From assembly GCF_011075055.1 (NCBI RefSeq), contig NC_058141.1, positions 18,788,031 to 18,852,030 on the forward strand: a stretch of 64,000 nt of DNA, read 5' to 3'. Source of the DNA: Mangifera indica (Eukaryota > Streptophyta > Magnoliopsida > Sapindales > Anacardiaceae). Shown here piece by piece: positions 33,516 to 47,637 of the stretch (its first letter is position 1; each line of letters opens with the position of its first letter). The notes beneath the pieces were generated by a model. The model searched no databases, was not told the DNA's origin, and saw nothing but the letters and a program-made list of their open reading frames with translations. A program made the position numbers and the translations under genes.

Positions 33516-34219
33516 ATATATATATATATATATGGGAAAAAAAAGAAATTAATTAATTCAATTTTTTTTTCATTATGTTATACATTTTTAATACAATTTT
33601 TATACATTACACAAATACAGCTTCAATGGGCCGAGTGTTACCAAAAAAATGAAGGCGCCACAAATGCCCAGGTCAGTGTTAAAGTCAATAAATGAGTGTA
33701 ACTATGGCGCACGTTAGCATAGAGCTCCACCATGTTATAATAAATAAGGGTGGACTAAATTGAACCAAATTCTAACGTGAGTCAGTTTAAATTCAAATTT
33801 ATAATACTTAATTAAAATTTTATGTCGATAAAAATAAATTAACTGAATTAGAGCTAAATGGTTAAAACTCTAACTTGACTTAGTTTTAGTAGTAAACAAG
33901 AAAGGCAAAATAGGGGCACATTCATTTTATTTTTATTTAATTACTTAAAAGTTAAAAAAGAAGTGGCGCATCTTAGCATAAACCAACAAGCAACATTTGA
34001 GTTGGCTCAAACAAACTGGTGAATTCTCACTCTAGGCATAAATTCCGGGATTCTCCACTCCACCCATCTTTACTTTCTCCCTCTCTTTTATTTTTGAAAA
34101 AACCTCCGCCTCCGCGCCACAGCGGGAGGGGAAGCAGATAATTCACTCTCATTTTTTTCAACATTGATCCTAACCCTAATTTTCGTCGGACTTAGGTGAA
34201 AAGAAAAGAAAAAGAGAAA
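33516..34219. other. Spacer, promoter and 5' leader of the gamma-tubulin gene
   Basis: A TA run at 33513-33532 borders the TIR element. The rest is A/T-rich until about 34030. The probable 5' UTR (about 34060-34219) contains a telo-box-like TAACCCTAA (34171-34179), a motif often found in leaders of genes active in dividing cells. An in-frame upstream ATG at 34196 would add eight Lys/Glu/Arg-rich residues, but the family start is 34220. Confidence 0.5.
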
Positions 34220-37200
34220 ATGCCTAGAGAAATTATCACTCTCCAAGTGGGACAATGCGGGAACCAGATCGGGATGGAATTCTGGAAACAACTATGCCTC
34301 GAGCACGGCATCAGCAAAGAAGGCATTCTTGAGGACTTCGCTACTCAGGTCTTCCACTTTCTTTTCAATCAATTTTAGCATCGTTTCAACATATGTTGAC
34401 TTATAAAAAAAACATCGTCAAATTACAACTCCCCCTAACAACGCGCCGTGGGTTTTGAAGATTTATGATCTATTTTTCAGTTTTTCCTTTTCATTTTTTT
34501 TTATGGTAGCGTCACCATCTGATGAAATCTTCTTTTGGTGATTTGTTTTGTTTGGTGATACTATGTGCAAATATGATTATACTCATTCTGACTAAGTTTC
34601 TGCTAGAATGTAAGTGATTGATGGTTCCGTTGTGTTTGTCCTGATAAACGTGTTATAATTGTCCTTATAAAAGTTTTTCCTTAAGGGTAATGATTTTGAG
34701 GGTTTTCTTTTATAAATGACTGCTTGAATTTTTCTCTTTTGGGTGAGTTCGAAGATTGTTTTATTAATTAGAGAAGGATGTTGATTTTCATATAATATGA
34801 TAACATTTGAAAGTGATTCGGGGGGTACTCAACTCCTTGTTTTGGGTATCAATACTTAATTCTGGCTGGTTGTTATGCTCATACGAAGTTGAGAGTTGGG
34901 TTTTCTTGAAACTACTATAGGATTAGGAGTTATAACAGATAATTTTGTTTTATCATTTAGTGAAAATTGTTGATCCATATAACTGTAAGTCATACAAAAT
35001 TTAGTTTGTCCATGTCACAGGTGTAGCAACCTTATTATATTCAGTTATAACTAATACATTGTCAGTATTTATTATTTGTACTATAATCTTGACAAACACA
35101 GGGCTTTTATAGTTATTTGATCATTATGGGTGCTCCAGGGAGGTGACAGGAAAGATGTCTTTTTCTATCAAGCTGATGATCAGCATTACATACCTCGAGC
35201 CTTATTAATAGATCTGGAACCCAGAGTGATCAATGGAATTCAAAACAGTGAATATAGAAATCTATACAATCATGAGAACGTCTTTGTTTCAGATCATGGT
35301 GGAGGTGCTGGAAACAATTGGGCCAGCGGATATCATCAGGTTTGCTACTCAATATTCCCAGACCTCAGTATTTCAACTTTTATTTTAGCTTTTGTGTTGC
35401 GTCTTCTATTCCTGTATATGTTACATGGCTCAAAATCATCAATGAAGGAACTGCAAATGCTTTCTTTAGAAATACAGATTAACATTGCTTACTTAAAATT
35501 AATCTGATTCCGCTCATAAATCATTTTCAATACGTTTTTGTTTTACATTGACATAAATGGGGACATTTAATTCTTTTGCATGTGCTTTGATGGGATTTTT
35601 TTTTTTTTTAAGTTTCATGGAAGTTATCTTAGCTTAGCTCATGGATGGATTTCCTTTTACTTATTGATGCTTGCCAGAAGTTTTCAGACAGTCGGCATGT
35701 TCACAGCCATAATGTGATGCATTAGAGACAGTTCAAGTAGATAAACTAGTGGCTTTAAGTGCACCAGCTATAATTGATTTTTGCAACCCATTTCGTGCTA
35801 ACATAATGAGCTACTGTTAAGAAACATTACTAAGCTGCCATCTTATATCATGATGATTGTGGTAAGTAACTCTTGATGCTTCATCCAATCAGACCAATCG
35901 TTTCCATAGTTGAGTGGTCAGTGCATAATTTATTCCTGTATGGCACATTAAGACTATCTTTTTCCCCGATTGTACCTAGTGAGCAGTACTTTATCAGAAA
36001 TCTCTCAAATTTTCAGGCAGTATTTAATCTGTCTTCAGTTAATTACTATCTGATCAGGGGAAAGGGGTTGAAGAGGATATAATGGACATGATTGATAGAG
36101 AAGCTGATGGAAGTGATAGTCTTGAGGGATTTGTTCTATGCCATTCAATTGCTGGAGGAACAGGCTCAGGTTTCCTTACTTCTCACAGTCTCTTGTATAC
36201 TAAAATTTAAAACTTTGGCTAGTTTTTGTATGCATTTCTTAAATGCTGAATTTATAAGAAATTGTTGAAACCAACAGATGAACTGAAATGATTGTTGGTA
36301 AGCACAATAAAGGTTAAAAATAGATGAACAATGCAGCTCAATACTTACAACTTTGGATGTCCTAGTATCTGCTTTGATGACTGCATAGAAATTGCTGTCT
36401 ACATTATGACATTAGTACTTTATTCTTATATGTTCAAGGTATGGGTTCATATTTGTTGGAGACTCTAAATGATCGTTATAGTAAAAAACTGGTTCAGACA
36501 TACAGTGTGTTTCCCAACCAGATGGAGACAAGTGATGTGGTGGTCCAGCCCTATAACTCACTGTTGACATTGAAGCGACTAACACTAAATGCTGATTGTG
36601 TTGTTGTTCTTGACAATACTGCACTGAATAGAATTGCTGTGGAGCGCCTACATCTACAAAATCCCACATTCGCTCAAACTAATTCTTTAGTTTCTACTGT
36701 AATGTCTGCAAGTACAACCACTTTGCGCTATCCGGGATACATGAACAATGACTTGGTTGGCCTTCTCGCCTCTTTAATTCCAACACCAAGATGTCATTTT
36801 CTTATGACAGGATACACACCACTCACTGTGGAGCGTCAGGTAATTTTCAAACTTATTGCTGTTCAGTTCCATGCTGTCTCTACTGAAAACTATATTCTAA
36901 ATCATATAGTAATATTAGTGGAGTATAGAAAAGTTTCAGTAAGCCACTTAGTTTTGCATTCAGAATATAACTGGAGTCTCTGACATTCTTTTTTCATGCA
37001 AGTTGAAGTTAACATTGTTTAAGTTTACAAATTGGAAGCAGAAAAGTCCTATATATGTCTGTGTTCTTATTATATGTAGTTTCATTATGAATCCTGATGG
37101 TTAATTATCAGGTGAGGTCTTGAAGTATATTAAGAATTCTTGTAATATACATATAGGTTTGATTCATATTATATTTTTCATTTTGGTGCCTCATGATCTT

Positions 37201-38893
37201 TAGAAGTTTATGTTTGGCTATTTTCACTTTTAAAAAGGGAGGAACTTTTGCTTCAGTTTTGATATGAGTATATCTCTTCATGGCAGGCTAATGTGATCCG
37301 TAAAACTACTGTACTAGATGTTATGAGAAGACTTCTGCAGGTGAGAAGCTTTGGTTACAGTTAATTCAATGGAGTACAGTTAGGCATTCTTCTGACTCTT
37401 CTTTTTCCAGACAAAAAATATTATGGTTTCTTCTTATGCTCGAACAAAAGAAGCCAGTCAGGCAAAGTACATTTCAATATTGAATATTATTCAAGGAGAA
37501 GTTGACCCTACTCAGGTAAAATATCTGTAAAAAGTTCACGAAGTCTCTGTGACTTAGCTTTATGGCAGTTTATGGTTCAGGATTATAAAATGTATGCTCT
37601 TTGTTGGTTTTAGTTATATATTTCTTGTAAGTCATACACCTGAATTGAAATATTTTCTGTAGTTGTATGTGAAGCCAACTATGTCAGTGGCGTGACTCAT
37701 TGGGTATCAGATAATTTATATTGGTATTGGTGCACTTTCATGAAACTCAAGTTCACGGCTTACTTGTCACACTATACTTAAATAACTAAAATTCAGTTTA
37801 GTTATGTTCAATGGAAGCTTATGTTAAACGTTAGATTACTCTTGATTGGTTGCAATTGCCTACTCTTTTTTCAGGTACATGAAAGTTTGCAGAGGATTCG
37901 TGAAAGAAAGCTTGTCAATTTTATCGAGTGGGGCCCTGCAAGTATTCAGGTTTTTCTCATTGACATAGCTATTTGTTTTGGTATGCAGTCCCTTTTTTAT
38001 TTTAATAGTGGGTTTGATTTATCCTTCCTTATTTGGGCATCTCTTTCTAGGTTGCTCTCTCTAGAAAGTCTCCATATGTTCAAACTGCCCATCGGGTAGG
38101 ACTTCATACCTTATCACTAAGATTTTCATATTTTATCTGTTCATGGTATATAGACAAAGGATATCAAACTTTTCTTACTGGAACTTTATATGTTACATTT
38201 CTTAGGTTAGTGGTCTCATGCTAGCAAGCCATACTAGTATCAGGCATCTCTTCAGTAAATGCCTGAGTCAATATGAGAAGTTGAGAAAAAAGCAAGCCTT
38301 TCTTGACAACTACCGGAAGTTTCCGATGTTTGCTGTAAGTTGCCTTCCTCATGACTGTTATTGTCATTATCTACTTTATTCTGTAATTTGTGGGTACTGC
38401 AAGTATCACTAACACTGCTGTTTCAACTTTACTTCTGCAGTTATGCTTTCTGTTAAGAACTTAATTGATTATGAATAAAACATCTTTTATGATTTGATAT
38501 ATTATATTTTACCATTCTTGATAATGCCTTTTTACTGTAGAACCATGTTAAATAAAATGTCTCCTTGGGCTGTCTAGCCTTATAAATTTCTTAAATGCAC
38601 TTGCACATTATTTTGATGAAGTAGAAAACATGGACAGGACAATGATCTTTCAGAGTTTGATGAATCAAGAGATATAATTGAGAGCTTAGTTGATGAATAC
38701 AAGGCTTGTGAGTCCCCAGATTATATCAAATGGGGAATGGAGGTAAGTTTAGCGTGGGTTGATTTTTTTTTTTTACATCCTTAGTTCATTTTGAACCTTA
38801 CTTATGACTCTATGATCTATGCAGGATCCTGACCATGTTCTGACAGGAGAAGGCAATGCTACTGGAACTGTGGATCCTAAATTAGCAGTGTGA
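34220..38893 (+). CDS. TUBG: Gamma-tubulin (tubulin gamma chain)
   Basis: Eleven exons: 34220-34348, 35139-35339, 36058-36169, 36439-36839, 37287-37340, 37411-37515, 37875-37949, 38051-38095, 38206-38334, 38638-38742 and 38825-38893. They give 474 codons, the same length as I recall for Arabidopsis TUBG1. The start [18 protein letters not shown] is the typical gamma-tubulin N-terminus, which decides against the in-frame ATG 24 bases upstream. The tubulin GTP-binding signature GGTGSGMGS spans the exon 3/4 junction (GGTGSG|MGS). It nucleates microtubules as part of the gamma-tubulin ring complex with GCP2 and GCP3 at the nuclear surface, cortex, spindle and phragmoplast. All introns are GT-AG. 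Plants often have two copies; only one is in this window. Confidence 0.98.
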
Positions 38894-41800
38894 ACAAACC
38901 AAGGAAGGTAGAGTTGTATTTTCCTTGAAAGTTTCTGTGGGCTTATCAGTATTCCTTTATTGTAGTAAAAGTAGTTCTTTAATATGAATTTATAGGATCA
39001 TATAGATTGTTTTGATGTGTTTGTAAATTGTTGATATGAACAGTCTTTGAAGCATATAGTTGCATTCCAATGGGCCTTAATGGGGGAAATTTTTTAGATG
39101 CTTGAGCAGTGATTTCTTCTGGAAGTTGTATGTTTTCTCCTTGGCGTTCATGTGAGATCTTGTTATGGTTCTCCCCAGTGGTTCTGTAATCTGAAATCAG
39201 TTCTCATAATGCCCAAAATTTTTGTTTCCTTAACCATGGATTTTCAAGGACTAAAAATAAAATTCAAGACCTATGTTCCGTTTCAAGCTGTCCAATGAAT
39301 GGCAGGCAGTAAACCAAAAATGAATAAAAAATTATCCACTTAATGCTCTTGTTACTATGTTTTCTTTAATGGATTGCAATGTGAAATGGTCATATAGTCT
39401 GCAAGTTGATCAATATCTGGCAATCTAAATATTTATACCGATGTCTATAATGATATGGGATTCAGTTTTTTTCACCTTCAAGTGTATAAGTAGAAAGCTA
39501 TATACCTGCATCTTTGGTGCTTCTAAATTTATCTATGGGTTACAGTAACACCACTGAGGTCCTTTTGTAGTGCTTTTCTTTGATTTACTTGAAGCTCTTG
39601 AACTGGAGCTGCTTGTGAATTCCCTCCTTCATGTAATATTACATAACCAATCAAAGTATAACATTTATGCTATTGTCTGCTGAAAAGGACTTTCAGTTGC
39701 CATCACAAATCTGTTTCTAAAGTGGTTTGCACTGTAGTTCATCTGATATAATTGTGGAAGCTTCCTTTTACTTTGCAGTCAGAGAGTTAAGTACCTCATG
39801 ATTTACTCCACAGGATGTAGACTGGTGCTGAAAGCATTTGAAGGAGGACTGTAATTAAAGTTGGGTGCATTTGTTTTTGAGTTATTACTGTTCAAACATA
39901 GAATGATTCAAATGCTGCTGCGATGTTGGGTGTTTTTTAAAAATATTTCTAATGTTGATTTATACCTGAGACTAGCAGTGCAGAATCTCACTGTATCCAT
40001 GCAACATAACTGCAATCAGACTTTCAGATTTCAGACGTAGGCCTCTGAGGTATGAGGCAGGTATATATTGTTTTTGTTAGTTCATCTTTAGTTTTGCATT
40101 ACTTTAATTTGTGAAAGTTTTTCTGTTGAAATTTGTCTAGGAAAAATGTCATGTTACTCCCCCATGTGGCCTAGTTTATTTAACTATTCAACAGAGCATG
40201 CGAATTGGTACATTGTATCCCATGTTTTATAACCTCACTTTGATTGTGTTGACTATGGTCTAACCCCAAGTCTACTAAGGCTTGTTTTCTTCTCTGATAT
40301 TATATCATAATATGATGCTTCTAAATATATTGTTTAATCGCTAAGCTGGTCTTTCCATGGCTTTTTTCTTTTTTCACATTGACGTGTACAATTGTAAACC
40401 TGTCCTGATAAAAATGGTAAGTTTCACATGTTATGTTTCTTGAATGCATTCTTTCAAAAATTATTAAACCTCGGCCCCCTTTTCAATGTCTTCCACATAT
40501 TTAAAAGAACATGTGACTGATTGAAATGTATTCATCATCCGTCTTGTATGCTAGAATAGATTGCCCAAAATGGCCTGGTTTTGAGCAAAGTATATTGTTT
40601 CTAGGCGTTAAAAGAGTTTTTCTAGTGTTTAATAGTATTAATATGACCTCGCTGGGTTCAAGATTTTATTACTAACTGGGAATGTGTGGAGGTTGGCCTA
40701 GTAAATGAGTAATACTAACACTTGCTAAAATAGAAGAAATGCCAGCTAATAAAATTCTTCTCCTTAAGTTACGTTTCTTTTTTGGACTTGGATAAGTTTT
40801 CCACTCTTCATTTTCTTTGAATTCGTCGTCGGAGCATATTATTATTGAATATATTATTATTATCATTATTAGTGAATGTGCTTATTTGGTTGTTGCCCAA
40901 ACGTCTTACATCTGGTGCCAGCTAGGACAGAAATTATAAATTATAGGAAGAACAATTATTTTCTATTTTTCTTTTTGCCAGAACAACACTTTCCAGCCCT
41001 TAAACTTTAAAAAGTATATTCTCCCACCTTTGGGTGGATTATGTCTTGTGAAATTCATTAAAATTTATGATAGATTGACTGTAAAATGAAATCTCCCTAA
41101 TTACTTTATTAGATATATTTTAATCCTTGGTTTATATTAAATTTAGGGTTAATAATTATATATAAACAGTAAATTTAAAACAATCATTGATAATGAATAT
41201 TATCGGTGAATTGGTTAAATTAATTTGGATTAAATTATATTTGGGATTATGTGATTCTTTGGAGTTGCATCGAAATGGTGCGATTCTCGTTGAATTTGGA
41301 GTGCTATGATTACAAGCAATGGTTATCCCCTATTTTTTCTATCATGAAATTACACCATGGAAATCAACTTTGATTATCCCAATTAAAAAAGACAAAAAAT
41401 TGAGCATCACACATCATTACATCAAAATATTCGGTTAAACTAAACATAGCAAATTATTTTAATACCATTTTGCACTTAATAAAGAGTAGGAAAATACCTT
41501 CCCCCTTATATTATAGGTTAAAATGTCTTGCCATTGACTCAGGTCCTGTAGGTAATTCTTAAATAACATTTCTTCGCAATTATATATTGATTCTCCATTC
41601 ATTGCAGTTTGAAATTTGAATTATAAAACGTTTAAGTGAAATGAAATTTGAAATTGAAGACCAGGATCAAAATTGATAGGAATACCTAATCCACAAAAAT
41701 ATATTGGAAAATTAGGCAGGCCTTAAATCGGTTATAATTGAAGGGAAGGGTGGGGTAGAACCGTAGAAGAATGAATTGGGGGACAACTTAATTGACAGTC

Positions 41801-41930
41801 TGTACCAAGGCGAATATGGTAGAGTCACATGGCCTTGTAATCGACAGTCGTAAACCTCAATAACAAGATATCAATGTGGACCTGGTTTCATTTTTTTATA
41901 CCCATAATACCCTGTGTGGACTGCCGATTT

Positions 41931-41940
41931 TATTATAAAC
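41931..41940 (+). promoter_or_regulatory. TATA-like element of the AG-peptide gene
   Basis: TATTATAAAC lies 150-160 bp upstream of the ATG, which would give a leader of about 120 nt. That leader includes a pyrimidine-rich start (TTTCTCTTCTTTCTCTTCTG) and the GA repeat at 42061-42083. Confidence 0.5.
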
Positions 41941-42060
41941 CAACTTTCTCTTCTTTCTCTTCTGCATCCTCCTCTCAAATCGAAATCTGTCTTCTATCTA
42001 TTTGTTACACATTGTTCTCACTCACATTACTTCACTGAGAAACAAGCGTTAGATTAGAAT

Positions 42061-42083
42061 AGAGAGAGAGAGAGAGAGAGAGA
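42061..42083. repeat. (AG)n microsatellite in the AG-peptide 5' leader
   Basis: About eleven AG units, ending seven bases before the start codon. A (CT)n run of similar length lies in the intron at 42250-42278. GA/CT runs are common in plant leaders and may bind BPC-type GAGA factors; this is inferred. Confidence 0.9.
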
Positions 42084-42089
42084 AGAGCA

Positions 42090-42245
42090 ATGGAAGTTAT
42101 TATGTCTCGGGCCTTTTACTGCTGCTTGGCTGTGTTGGCCATTGTTTTCGCCATAATCTCGCCATCCGTTGACGGCCAATCAACGGCCCCTGCACCTAGC
42201 CCTACAAGTGACGGTATGCTTTCCCATCTCCTTCAATCTGTCTTT

Positions 42246-42283
<38 letters not shown>

Positions 42284-42720
42284 CAGCTCTTCCTTGTTTC
42301 CTTGTTTCTAGAGATCTAGAGTTTTCTAGTCTCCTTCTTTTCAGAGATAGATCTAGAGTTCTTTTTGTTATTACTTGTTATTGTGCCGCACAGATGACTG
42401 TCTCCGGCAAATTTTATGCTTGTTTTAGTCATGCTGATTCAGTGTCGTTCAAATACTTTTTCAGCTTTTTTTCTTTCCTTAAAGCTGCATTGTTATAGTT
42501 TATTAGAAAGAGTGAAAACATTCTGCTGAAACTAAATTATCCCCTAGTTATTAAATTTGTCAGAATCGTTGCTGTGTGACATTTTTGAATGTAACGGGAT
42601 TATCGTGGTTGTACAGGGACTTCTATCGATCAAGGCATTGCGTACGTGCTTATGCTGGTTGCTTTGGTGCTTACATACCTCATCCATCCACTAGACGCAT
42701 CTTCCTATAACTTCTTTTAA
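42090..42720 (+). CDS. Arabinogalactan peptide (AGP16/20/22 type)
   Basis: Two exons, 42090-42213 and 42617-42720, give 75 codons. The N-terminal signal peptide ends around VDGQ. The mature core is very short (QSTAPAPSPTSDG), with Ala-Pro and Ser-Pro pairs where prolines are hydroxylated and carry arabinogalactan. The C-terminal hydrophobic stretch (IAYVLMLVALVLTYLIH) and the following PLDASSYNFF are typical of AG-peptides, in which the hydrophobic end signals GPI anchoring. The product would be a 10-13 residue glycopeptide on the outer face of the plasma membrane. An alternative in-frame ATG at 42105 would also leave a signal peptide. The intron donor lies within a glycine codon. Confidence 0.93.
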
Positions 42721-43738
42721 ATTTTTGTGTCAAAGCTAGGTGGTTTATATCAATGGCTGACAATGTGGATAATTTAAATTACCTTGGTTGTGTATTTATT
42801 ATTTAGCTGAATGCTATTGCTTGTTATTTCTTTTTGCACTTTCAGTTCTGCTCCGCCTATTCAGTATCTTCCAATTACTCACATTGTGCATATAAAATTG
42901 CCTTGTAGTTAGGGAACGGGTATAGAGGGGCCAAATGCCCTAATTCTCCTTTCCATTAAGGAAACCGTTCTCTGTCCTCTTGGGAATTTTCATCCTCTCC
43001 AGCAAGAAAAAATTTCTCTCTGACTTCTCTTCCCTATTCCGTAGGAAAAATTCCCCTTTTTTATCCCCCAGAAATTCAAAACTAAGAGAGATGATATACT
43101 AAGGACTAGGGGATAGGTTGAGGTCATCCCCGCCCGTTCTTAATTGCAAGAATTTGAATCATATCCGTACTTATCTCTATCAAAAAATCTTTCTCCCTTG
43201 GGGAGGGAGGGGATGTCAAATTGCTATCTCTACCTTTGGTGTTAATAATACAAAAGAGGCAAACTGAAATTTGAGTGGAAACTTATTCATGACTTTGGTA
43301 TACAAGAAAATCAAATCAATAATACGAAAAACTGATATTTGAATGGAGATTATTCATGCCTTTAAGAGTTTATAGGTATACAAGAAAATTCAATCAAGAA
43401 TCTTCTGATATGATGGTAATGAAAATAAATTTTGTGACATTAACGTGTCCGGGAACTTTGATGAAGTTAGCTTTATAAAAGAAAATGTGTCGCAGTCTTT
43501 ATTTCCTTTTTTCTATTTGTAATTTCAACGAAGAAGCTTTCTGTCAGTCAGCATCGAACTGTGCTATGTCCTGTCACTTACACTCTGCAGGCCCCAGGAA
43601 GAGGATTTGCCTCCCAGAAACATAATAATTTCGCCATCTTTGCCTCCGGTAAAAGTCGTCGCTAAAAATGAATTATCGTACTAATCAATCACATTTTTTC
43701 ATAGAAATATTATTCGTCGACTGATAAATGGTGCACTA
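42721..43738. other. 3' flank of the AG-peptide gene and spacer to the MTM1-type gene
   Basis: Probably the 3' UTR of the AG-peptide gene up to about 42900 and of the convergent MTM1-type gene from about 43500. The two genes are tail to tail. There is no other coding signal. Confidence 0.5.
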
Positions 43739-46700
43739 TCAACGCAAGTTTCTGTGATCTTCCAGTTGATGTCTGTGGCTTAAAGCATACTTAACAACTT
43801 CATAGAAAGAAACAACTATCCCAACAGATGGCCCCGCACGACCAACACGGGGACCTATTCCTGTAAATAGTCCTTTCATTCTTCCATCCCTGTTTCAAAC
43901 CCAAATCAGTCAGCCCATATACCCCGGAAAAATACAGCCCTTCCATTACCTCCAAAGAATCAACTGACTTCAGTTGCACCAAATATCAATCCAAATGTAT
44001 AATAACAACTGAGAAATAACACATATGGACGTACCTCCAGATCTCCATCAATGTCTGCCTTGTAGTCATTTTTAATTGCCTGGTAGGATCCTTCTGCAGA
44101 AAGCACAACGAATTACGTTTTAAGAACCAAAACAAACAAGTAATCATGAAATAAGCCAAACTGCTCATTTTGATGCCCTTGATTGTCCTTCATTTTTGGA
44201 CTTTGGAATGTAGAGAAGGTTCTCATAGCTATCTCCTGTAATAATCTGATCCCCGCAACTCATTTTTGGTTGAAGAGAAAATATAACTCTAAGAAACAAG
44301 AGCAAGGCTGACAAATTAATTTACTCCTACGATTCTATATATATTCACAAAAGACATACCCGCTAAAAAGTATTGTCTCAATCAAGTTCTTGATTTTACT
44401 GATGCTGACAGTCTAACAATTAAATTTAATTTCCAAAGACATGAGAAATCAAATAACAGACTCATTGGTTTTAACATCTGGAGGACACTACTGATGTTCA
44501 CAGTCCTGCAATTAAATTTAATTTCCAAATAACTGCTTGTTAAATGCATATTAATGAGCTTGGGGACAGAAAAAACCTCTATTTGGCGTCGTGTCTTTGC
44601 AACATCCAGGGGACATGTAGCAGCAGCTGCAAGGGTTCCTGCAACAAAACCAGCAGTGAAATTTGCTCCCACGACACTGGTTGCTGTCGCTTCATCACCC
44701 ACCAGAGAAAGAATATTTCTCCTGATCTGCACAGAGATGATAATAGCAAAGCAGCATTATCAAGTTGGATATCTTCCCAAAAATAACATATTTGCAGTTA
44801 GATCCATCTTTTTAACTGTTACAGTAGAATAAATTCTCACTGGCTCAAGTGTGGACCAACAAATTGCAGAGAAAGGAACATCACGAGCAAGTTGTGCTCC
44901 AAGACCAGTCCACAAGATGCGATAGTTTTGCACTGTTATACAAGATTACATCAATGACAATATTAAAAGTCCAATATTGAACTGACCAATCAAATCAGAA
45001 TTATCCATCAAACTCTTATCAGCCACAATGAATTAATTGCATGAAAGCACAAAGTTAAAGGAGAGAGAGGAGAGTATGCACAAAATTGTACTTATAAATA
45101 TCTATTCTAAAGTCAACTTACAGTTTTGAATGTTATTTGTGCTACCAACTGGGTTCACAACCCCAACTAGTGTCTTCCATACTCCTGGAAGCTTCACACT
45201 GTGTTGAGTTTCTTTAAATGCCTAGAATTTAAACGAAGCGTGAATCAAAAGAGACAACTTTGATCAAACTCATTAAAACAATAAATGTCCCCACAAGTAT
45301 ACAAGAGGTAGCTTCTATAACATTGATTAGCATGCACATTGCCTAAAAAATCAATATAAATAGCCGACCACTCAGTGCTAGTTTGACTGACATTCTACGG
45401 GATTGGTATGGACTCAACAAAGTAAGGGAAGATAATTATTTCAATTCCTTTTATACAGTAAGTAGATCCCCATTAGAGGGAAACTAAAAGTACAAAACCC
45501 TAAACATTAGATACTACTCATTTTTCAGATACATATAGTACACCCCACCCCACAGGGATATCATCCAATAAACTCAACAGTCAAGAATGTGATACATACA
45601 GTGCATAAACCATCAATATCAAGCAAATAAGTCAGCAACAACCAATTAATTCATGGTCATTGGTAAAATTAAACTAAACATTAATGGGGGCAAACAAAAT
45701 ATAAACAAATATACCTGCATGCGGGTCCTTGCCAATTCAACTGGGTAACAAGCAACACATGCTAATGATCGTGCAATGGAACCTGCAACTAATGGGGCAT
45801 ATGGTGTCAAGGTTGGAGCATTTTGTGCTGCGAAATCTTCCATTGATTTACAAAAAATGTCATAACAAGGGAGATAAATCCCCACCTGACCAGTATTAAA
45901 AGAAAAATAACCTTCAGTGGAAGTTCCTTAAAAAAGGTAAAACATTAAGTATAAATAATCCAAACAATTTCTTGTGCCAAAACAATGAAGGGGGATTGAA
46001 CACTAGAAGAAAGCATTTGAGATAGAAGAGGAAATATCAAGCAAGCAACTTACCGTTGGCACTGCCAGTGCTAAGCTTGCATTGGTGCCTCTCCATAGTC
46101 TAGCAAATCCTTCCTGCACATATTTACCACCTGTGAAGCCTTTCATAGAAGTTTATATGTATACTAAACACAAATGCTATACGATTTACCAAATAGTGGC
46201 ACCTCACAATTCAATTGCAGGAGGCACAGTTTATATGCAACAAAATCCCTCCCCGGCATACAAGAATTCACAAGGTAAATAAAGCACAATGGCATTAACA
46301 GTTTTGATCATGCAATGCCCAGAAGACATTCCACCAACCCCAGGTTCTACTGAGTGATTTTACCATACATATCAGTGAACTTGCAAACTGACAACCTGAC
46401 ACCAGATCATGATCAGAGTATCGAAGGGAAAATTCCATTGACAGTTGTATTACTTATGCAAACTTTTGAACTTAAACAACAATTTTGAACATCAGTCTAT
46501 TCTTTTTTGAGAGAACTATGAGTTATATACACATGTCCAGTATCCACCAACCTGCCGTGTGACTTTGTAGAAGACATCCAGTGTTCCTTTGTATCTACTA
46601 CATTCTGGAACTGATTCACTGCCAGTAGCTACTCGTGTGCATGATGGAGAATTTCTCAGATCTGGAAGCATCTACATAAAAAAATTAACAGGATCATGTA

Positions 46701-47637
46701 AAACGTAATCTAAACTTTGAATCAACAACACCGTCATCCAAAACTCCTCAAGCATTGGTACACAACAGGAGGAAACAAGAAAGTGGAAATTTAATCGCGT
46801 GAAACTACTATTTTATCATTTAGAAACTTACTTTTTATGATTTATGAGTTCTCTATTTATACTTGTACAGATACTGGAGAATGTATTTGAACTTATTTCA
46901 TGAGTTTCACTTTTTTTTTTTTTTTTTAATCTCTAGCCTATTTCTTCCCCCACAACACTTCACACAATAATATGATACTAAGAAAAGAATCAGAAAAAAG
47001 CAGTTCACATACCAAATTACTTTCAAAACACAGGGAACAACTTAAATCCTGGTAAGGTACACCAGCAGCCTGTGCTTGCAACCTTATCTGTAGACAACCC
47101 AATAAAAATGTATCACATCCGTTTAACTCATCATAAACTTCAAATAAGCTAACAGAATCAAATTGTTTCTTCAATCTTTCAGCATTCCTTTCTTTCATTC
47201 TCGGTAAGAATCAAAAGAGAATTAGGAAACGGATTCCATTCTTTGAAGTTTCTCTTATTCTCAATCAAAAAACGAAAGAAGAAAGAAGTGATGATTGATA
47301 ATTATTAACAATAATTTCTACAAATTTAATTTCATGAAATTGAGACAAAATAATATTTATTAAAAACACAAGGATTACAGACCTTAGCAACATCGAGAGG
47401 GTTAACTATAATGGCAGAGACAATAGCAGCACCAGCTGCAGAGAAAGCCCTCTCTCCAAAACCCAAATTGACATCATTTTTTACGGTTTTAGAAGGTTGT
47501 GATTGTGGAGGTTCTTCTTTACCATCTTTAAACATATTTTCGGAAACAGAGGGAACGTTTCCCTCCAAATCAACTCTCGTTGCCGCTACTGCACTTATCC
47601 ATGAAGGCACTGGCACGCCCTGCCTTGACCCTACCAT
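43739..47637 (-). CDS. MTM1: Mitochondrial carrier MTM1-like
   Basis: Ten exons on the minus strand: 47383-47637, 47013-47087, 46552-46671, 46054-46113, 45715-45885, 45122-45221, 44841-44932, 44577-44726, 44035-44093 and 43739-43889. The frame closes at 410 codons. Carrier signatures appear in all three repeats: PLDVAKIRLQ (across exons 1/2), PVELARTRMQ and PLDVAKTRRQ. Typical MTM1 features are the Cys-containing insert after repeat 1 (NSPSCTRVAT) and the end GPSVGIVVSFYEVVKY. MTM1 proteins lie in the inner mitochondrial membrane and are linked to manganese loading of superoxide dismutase 2, and in yeast also to iron/pyridoxal phosphate handling; the true substrate is debated. The start at 47637 (MVGSRQG) is preferred; an in-frame ATG at 47670 would add 11 residues. 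Confidence 0.92.

Larger units (their letters stand above)
38894..42089. other. Gamma-tubulin 3' UTR, intergenic DNA and AG-peptide promoter
   Basis: The 3' UTR starts at 38894; a possible donor (GGAAGGTAGAG, about 38904) and acceptor (CTCCACAGGATG, about 39816) may mark a 3' UTR intron, which is unproven. No coding gene is supported between 39100 and 41900; the region is A/T rich. A TATA-like TATTATAAAC lies at 41931-41940, about 150 bp before the AG-peptide start. Confidence 0.5.

Noticed and set aside
34196..34219. Upstream in-frame ATG extending gamma-tubulin by eight residues
   Set aside because: Gamma-tubulin N-termini begin MPREIITLQ; the extension lies in the purine-rich leader.
1903..47637. 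A functional link between the two mitochondrial carrier genes in this window
   Set aside because: They are 40 kb apart, belong to different subfamilies and have unrelated exon structures; linkage looks coincidental.
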